Assembly (NCBI RefSeq): GCF_947495255.1
Contig: NZ_CANLYI010000002.1
Coordinates: 310,001-374,000, forward strand
DNA: 64,000 nt
From: an uncultured Winogradskyella sp.
GTDB taxonomy: Bacteria > Bacteroidota > Bacteroidia > Flavobacteriales > Flavobacteriaceae
Reading direction: 5' to 3'
The translations under genes were made by a program, and so were the position numbers. How positions within the stretch are numbered: position 1 is the stretch's first letter; every line of letters begins with the position of its first letter. The notes below the pieces were generated by a model that made no database searches, was not told the DNA's origin, and saw only the letters and a program-made list of their open reading frames with translations. Of this stretch, positions 63,126-64,000 are shown one piece after another.

Positions 63126-64000
63126 TTACAAAGTATAAGTCAATCTAAAAGTGATAAACCTTGGTAAAATAAAAGTCTCAGAACTATAAACTGAAATATT
63201 ACTAGAGCCATTATTCACATTAGAATCTATATTTAATAAATTAGAGGCTTTAAGTTGGTATTCCCATTTAGCATCTTGATCCTTTCTGTAAGCTAAACTA
63301 GCATTCCAAGTTTGATAAGATTCTGAAGGCGTAATATTACTACTCTGATTAGTGTATGCATAATCTGTCCTTAACGTTAAAGAATCCCATATATAAGCAT
63401 CAAATTCTACAGAAGGTGCACTTGTAGTATATTTTATATCGTCACCTCCTTGATTAGTATTACTTATACTATGACGGTATTTTAAAGTTACGTTTGGCCA
63501 TTCTCTAAAATTAGTACTCAATTCTGGTGTGTATGTCTGAGAAAAACTTTCATTTACCGATCTATCACCTTGTACAAACTGATTTATTTTACTGTAATTA
63601 AAGTTAGCTCTTAAGCTTGCTCTTAACTTCCCAAATGTGCGTTGAATACGTCCGAAAGTAGAAATACTTTCATCTGCAAAATTAGAGTTAAAATAAGAAC
63701 TCGTTCTTATTACATTATCAAAATCGGTTAATGACCTCACCTGATCAATGTTTTTATTATAATTAAAAAAAGCAAAAACATTGGTATAATTAAAAAGGTT
63801 GAAACTAAAATAACGTAGACTTATATTATGCGAAAGTGCATTCTGTAATTCTGGCTCACCATACTGAATGCTATTGTAATTATTTAAAACTAAACCTTCA
63901 GCTAAACTCGTAACGTCTGTAAACGAATTTTTCATATTATAGCTTAAAGTTAAACTTTCACTCTTTTTAAATTGAATCCTAGTTTCAAAATCAGGTAATA
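63126..64000 (-). CDS. Outer-membrane beta-barrel (TonB-dependent receptor-like), N-terminal part outside window
   Basis: The minus-strand frame is open to the last base; an internal ATG at 63935 is not the start, since the reading frame upstream (LPDFETRIQFKKSESLTLSYN) continues without a stop. Visible are the last beta-strands of a large barrel, ending FILPRFITFRLTYTL, a terminal aromatic strand. The alternation of extended, Tyr/Asn/Ser-rich strands is that of the flavobacterial outer_membrane_beta-barrel/TonB-receptor family. Substrate cannot be inferred. Confidence 0.88.
   Translation of the reverse strand, partial: LPDFETRIQFKKSESLTLSYNMKNSFTDVTSLAEGLVLNNYNSIQYGEPELQNALSHNISLRYFSFNLFNYTNVFAFFNYNKNIDQVRSLTDFDNVIRTSSYFNSNFADESISTFGRIQRTFGKLRASLRANFNYSKINQFVQGDRSVNESFSQTYTPELSTNFREWPNVTLKYRHSISNTNQGGDDIKYTTSAPSVEFDAYIWDSLTLRTDYAYTNQSSNITPSESYQTWNASLAYRKDQDAKWEYQLKASNLLNIDSNVNNGSSNISVYSSETFILPRFITFRLTYTL

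Noticed and set aside
1..64000. Mobile elements, CRISPR arrays, tRNA or rRNA genes
   Set aside because: No transposase, integrase, direct-repeat array, cloverleaf or rRNA signature was found; the codon style is uniform.

Overview
The window is AT-rich, gene-dense DNA from a member of the Bacteroidota, almost certainly a marine-type Flavobacteriaceae. The evidence is type IX secretion (T9SS) C-terminal tails, a GldA gliding-motility ATPase, DUF3857/transglutaminase and DUF5686 families, 2TM-domain proteins, an ABC permease/M1 peptidase fusion, a ferredoxin-type sulfite reductase with a C-terminal extension, and promoters with the Bacteroidetes -7 element TAnnTTTG. No rRNA, tRNA, IS element, prophage or CRISPR array was seen. 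Genus cannot be fixed from the sequence alone.

Layout. 1-5.2 kb: two related secreted T9SS cargo proteins, the first cut by the window edge. 5.45-7.86 kb: a small accessory locus with its own promoter: a 54-residue exported peptide, an HprK-like kinase and an uncharacterised nucleotidyltransferase. 8.1-12.3 kb: outer-membrane protein, rlmN, queA, aroA. 12.5-22.2 kb: MazG-like pyrophosphohydrolase, two DUF3857/transglutaminase paralogues (one catalytically degenerate), a membrane hydrolase, dtd, rsgA, an exported protein and an M48 protease. 22.36-22.98 kb: a frameshifted surface-protein gene. 23.1-27.25 kb: an aromatic amino acid operon (prephenate dehydratase, aminotransferase, prephenate dehydrogenase, DAHP synthase/chorismate mutase) preceded by an apparent transcription attenuator whose leader peptide is packed with Phe, Tyr and Trp codons. 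27.4-30.4 kb: gldA, a small membrane protein, a DUF2807 lipoprotein and a PagL-like outer-membrane protein.

30.5-38.2 kb is a sulfur block: cysM-cysE, then ferredoxin, ferredoxin reductase, siroheme methyltransferase, sulfite reductase, PAPS/APS reductase and DUF2061, plus an Rrf2 regulator. A palindromic candidate operator sits at the predicted start of transcription of the reductase operon. cysD/cysN are not present. 38.4-39.8 kb: metK behind a SAM-II-like riboswitch with an extended third loop. 39.9-44.4 kb: ABC exporter with fused M1 peptidase. 44.5-52.0 kb: a 2TM-dihydrofolate reductase fusion, a CBM48 protein, thyA, a nucleoside transporter with an extra exported domain, a bifunctional nuclease and etfAB. 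52.3-59.2 kb: pdhB, a DUF5686 outer-membrane protein, inorganic pyrophosphatase and a membrane pyrophosphatase. 59.3-63.1 kb: tandem paralogous lipoproteins. The window ends inside an outer-membrane receptor gene.

Functional connections: cysteine biosynthesis, sulfite reduction, siroheme methylation and SAM synthesis lie side by side; thymidylate synthase, DHFR and a nucleoside transporter share a neighbourhood; soluble and membrane pyrophosphatases are consecutive. The two most noteworthy items are the aromatic attenuator and the peptide/kinase/nucleotidyltransferase locus. The first is strongly supported by the sequence; the second is a hypothesis.
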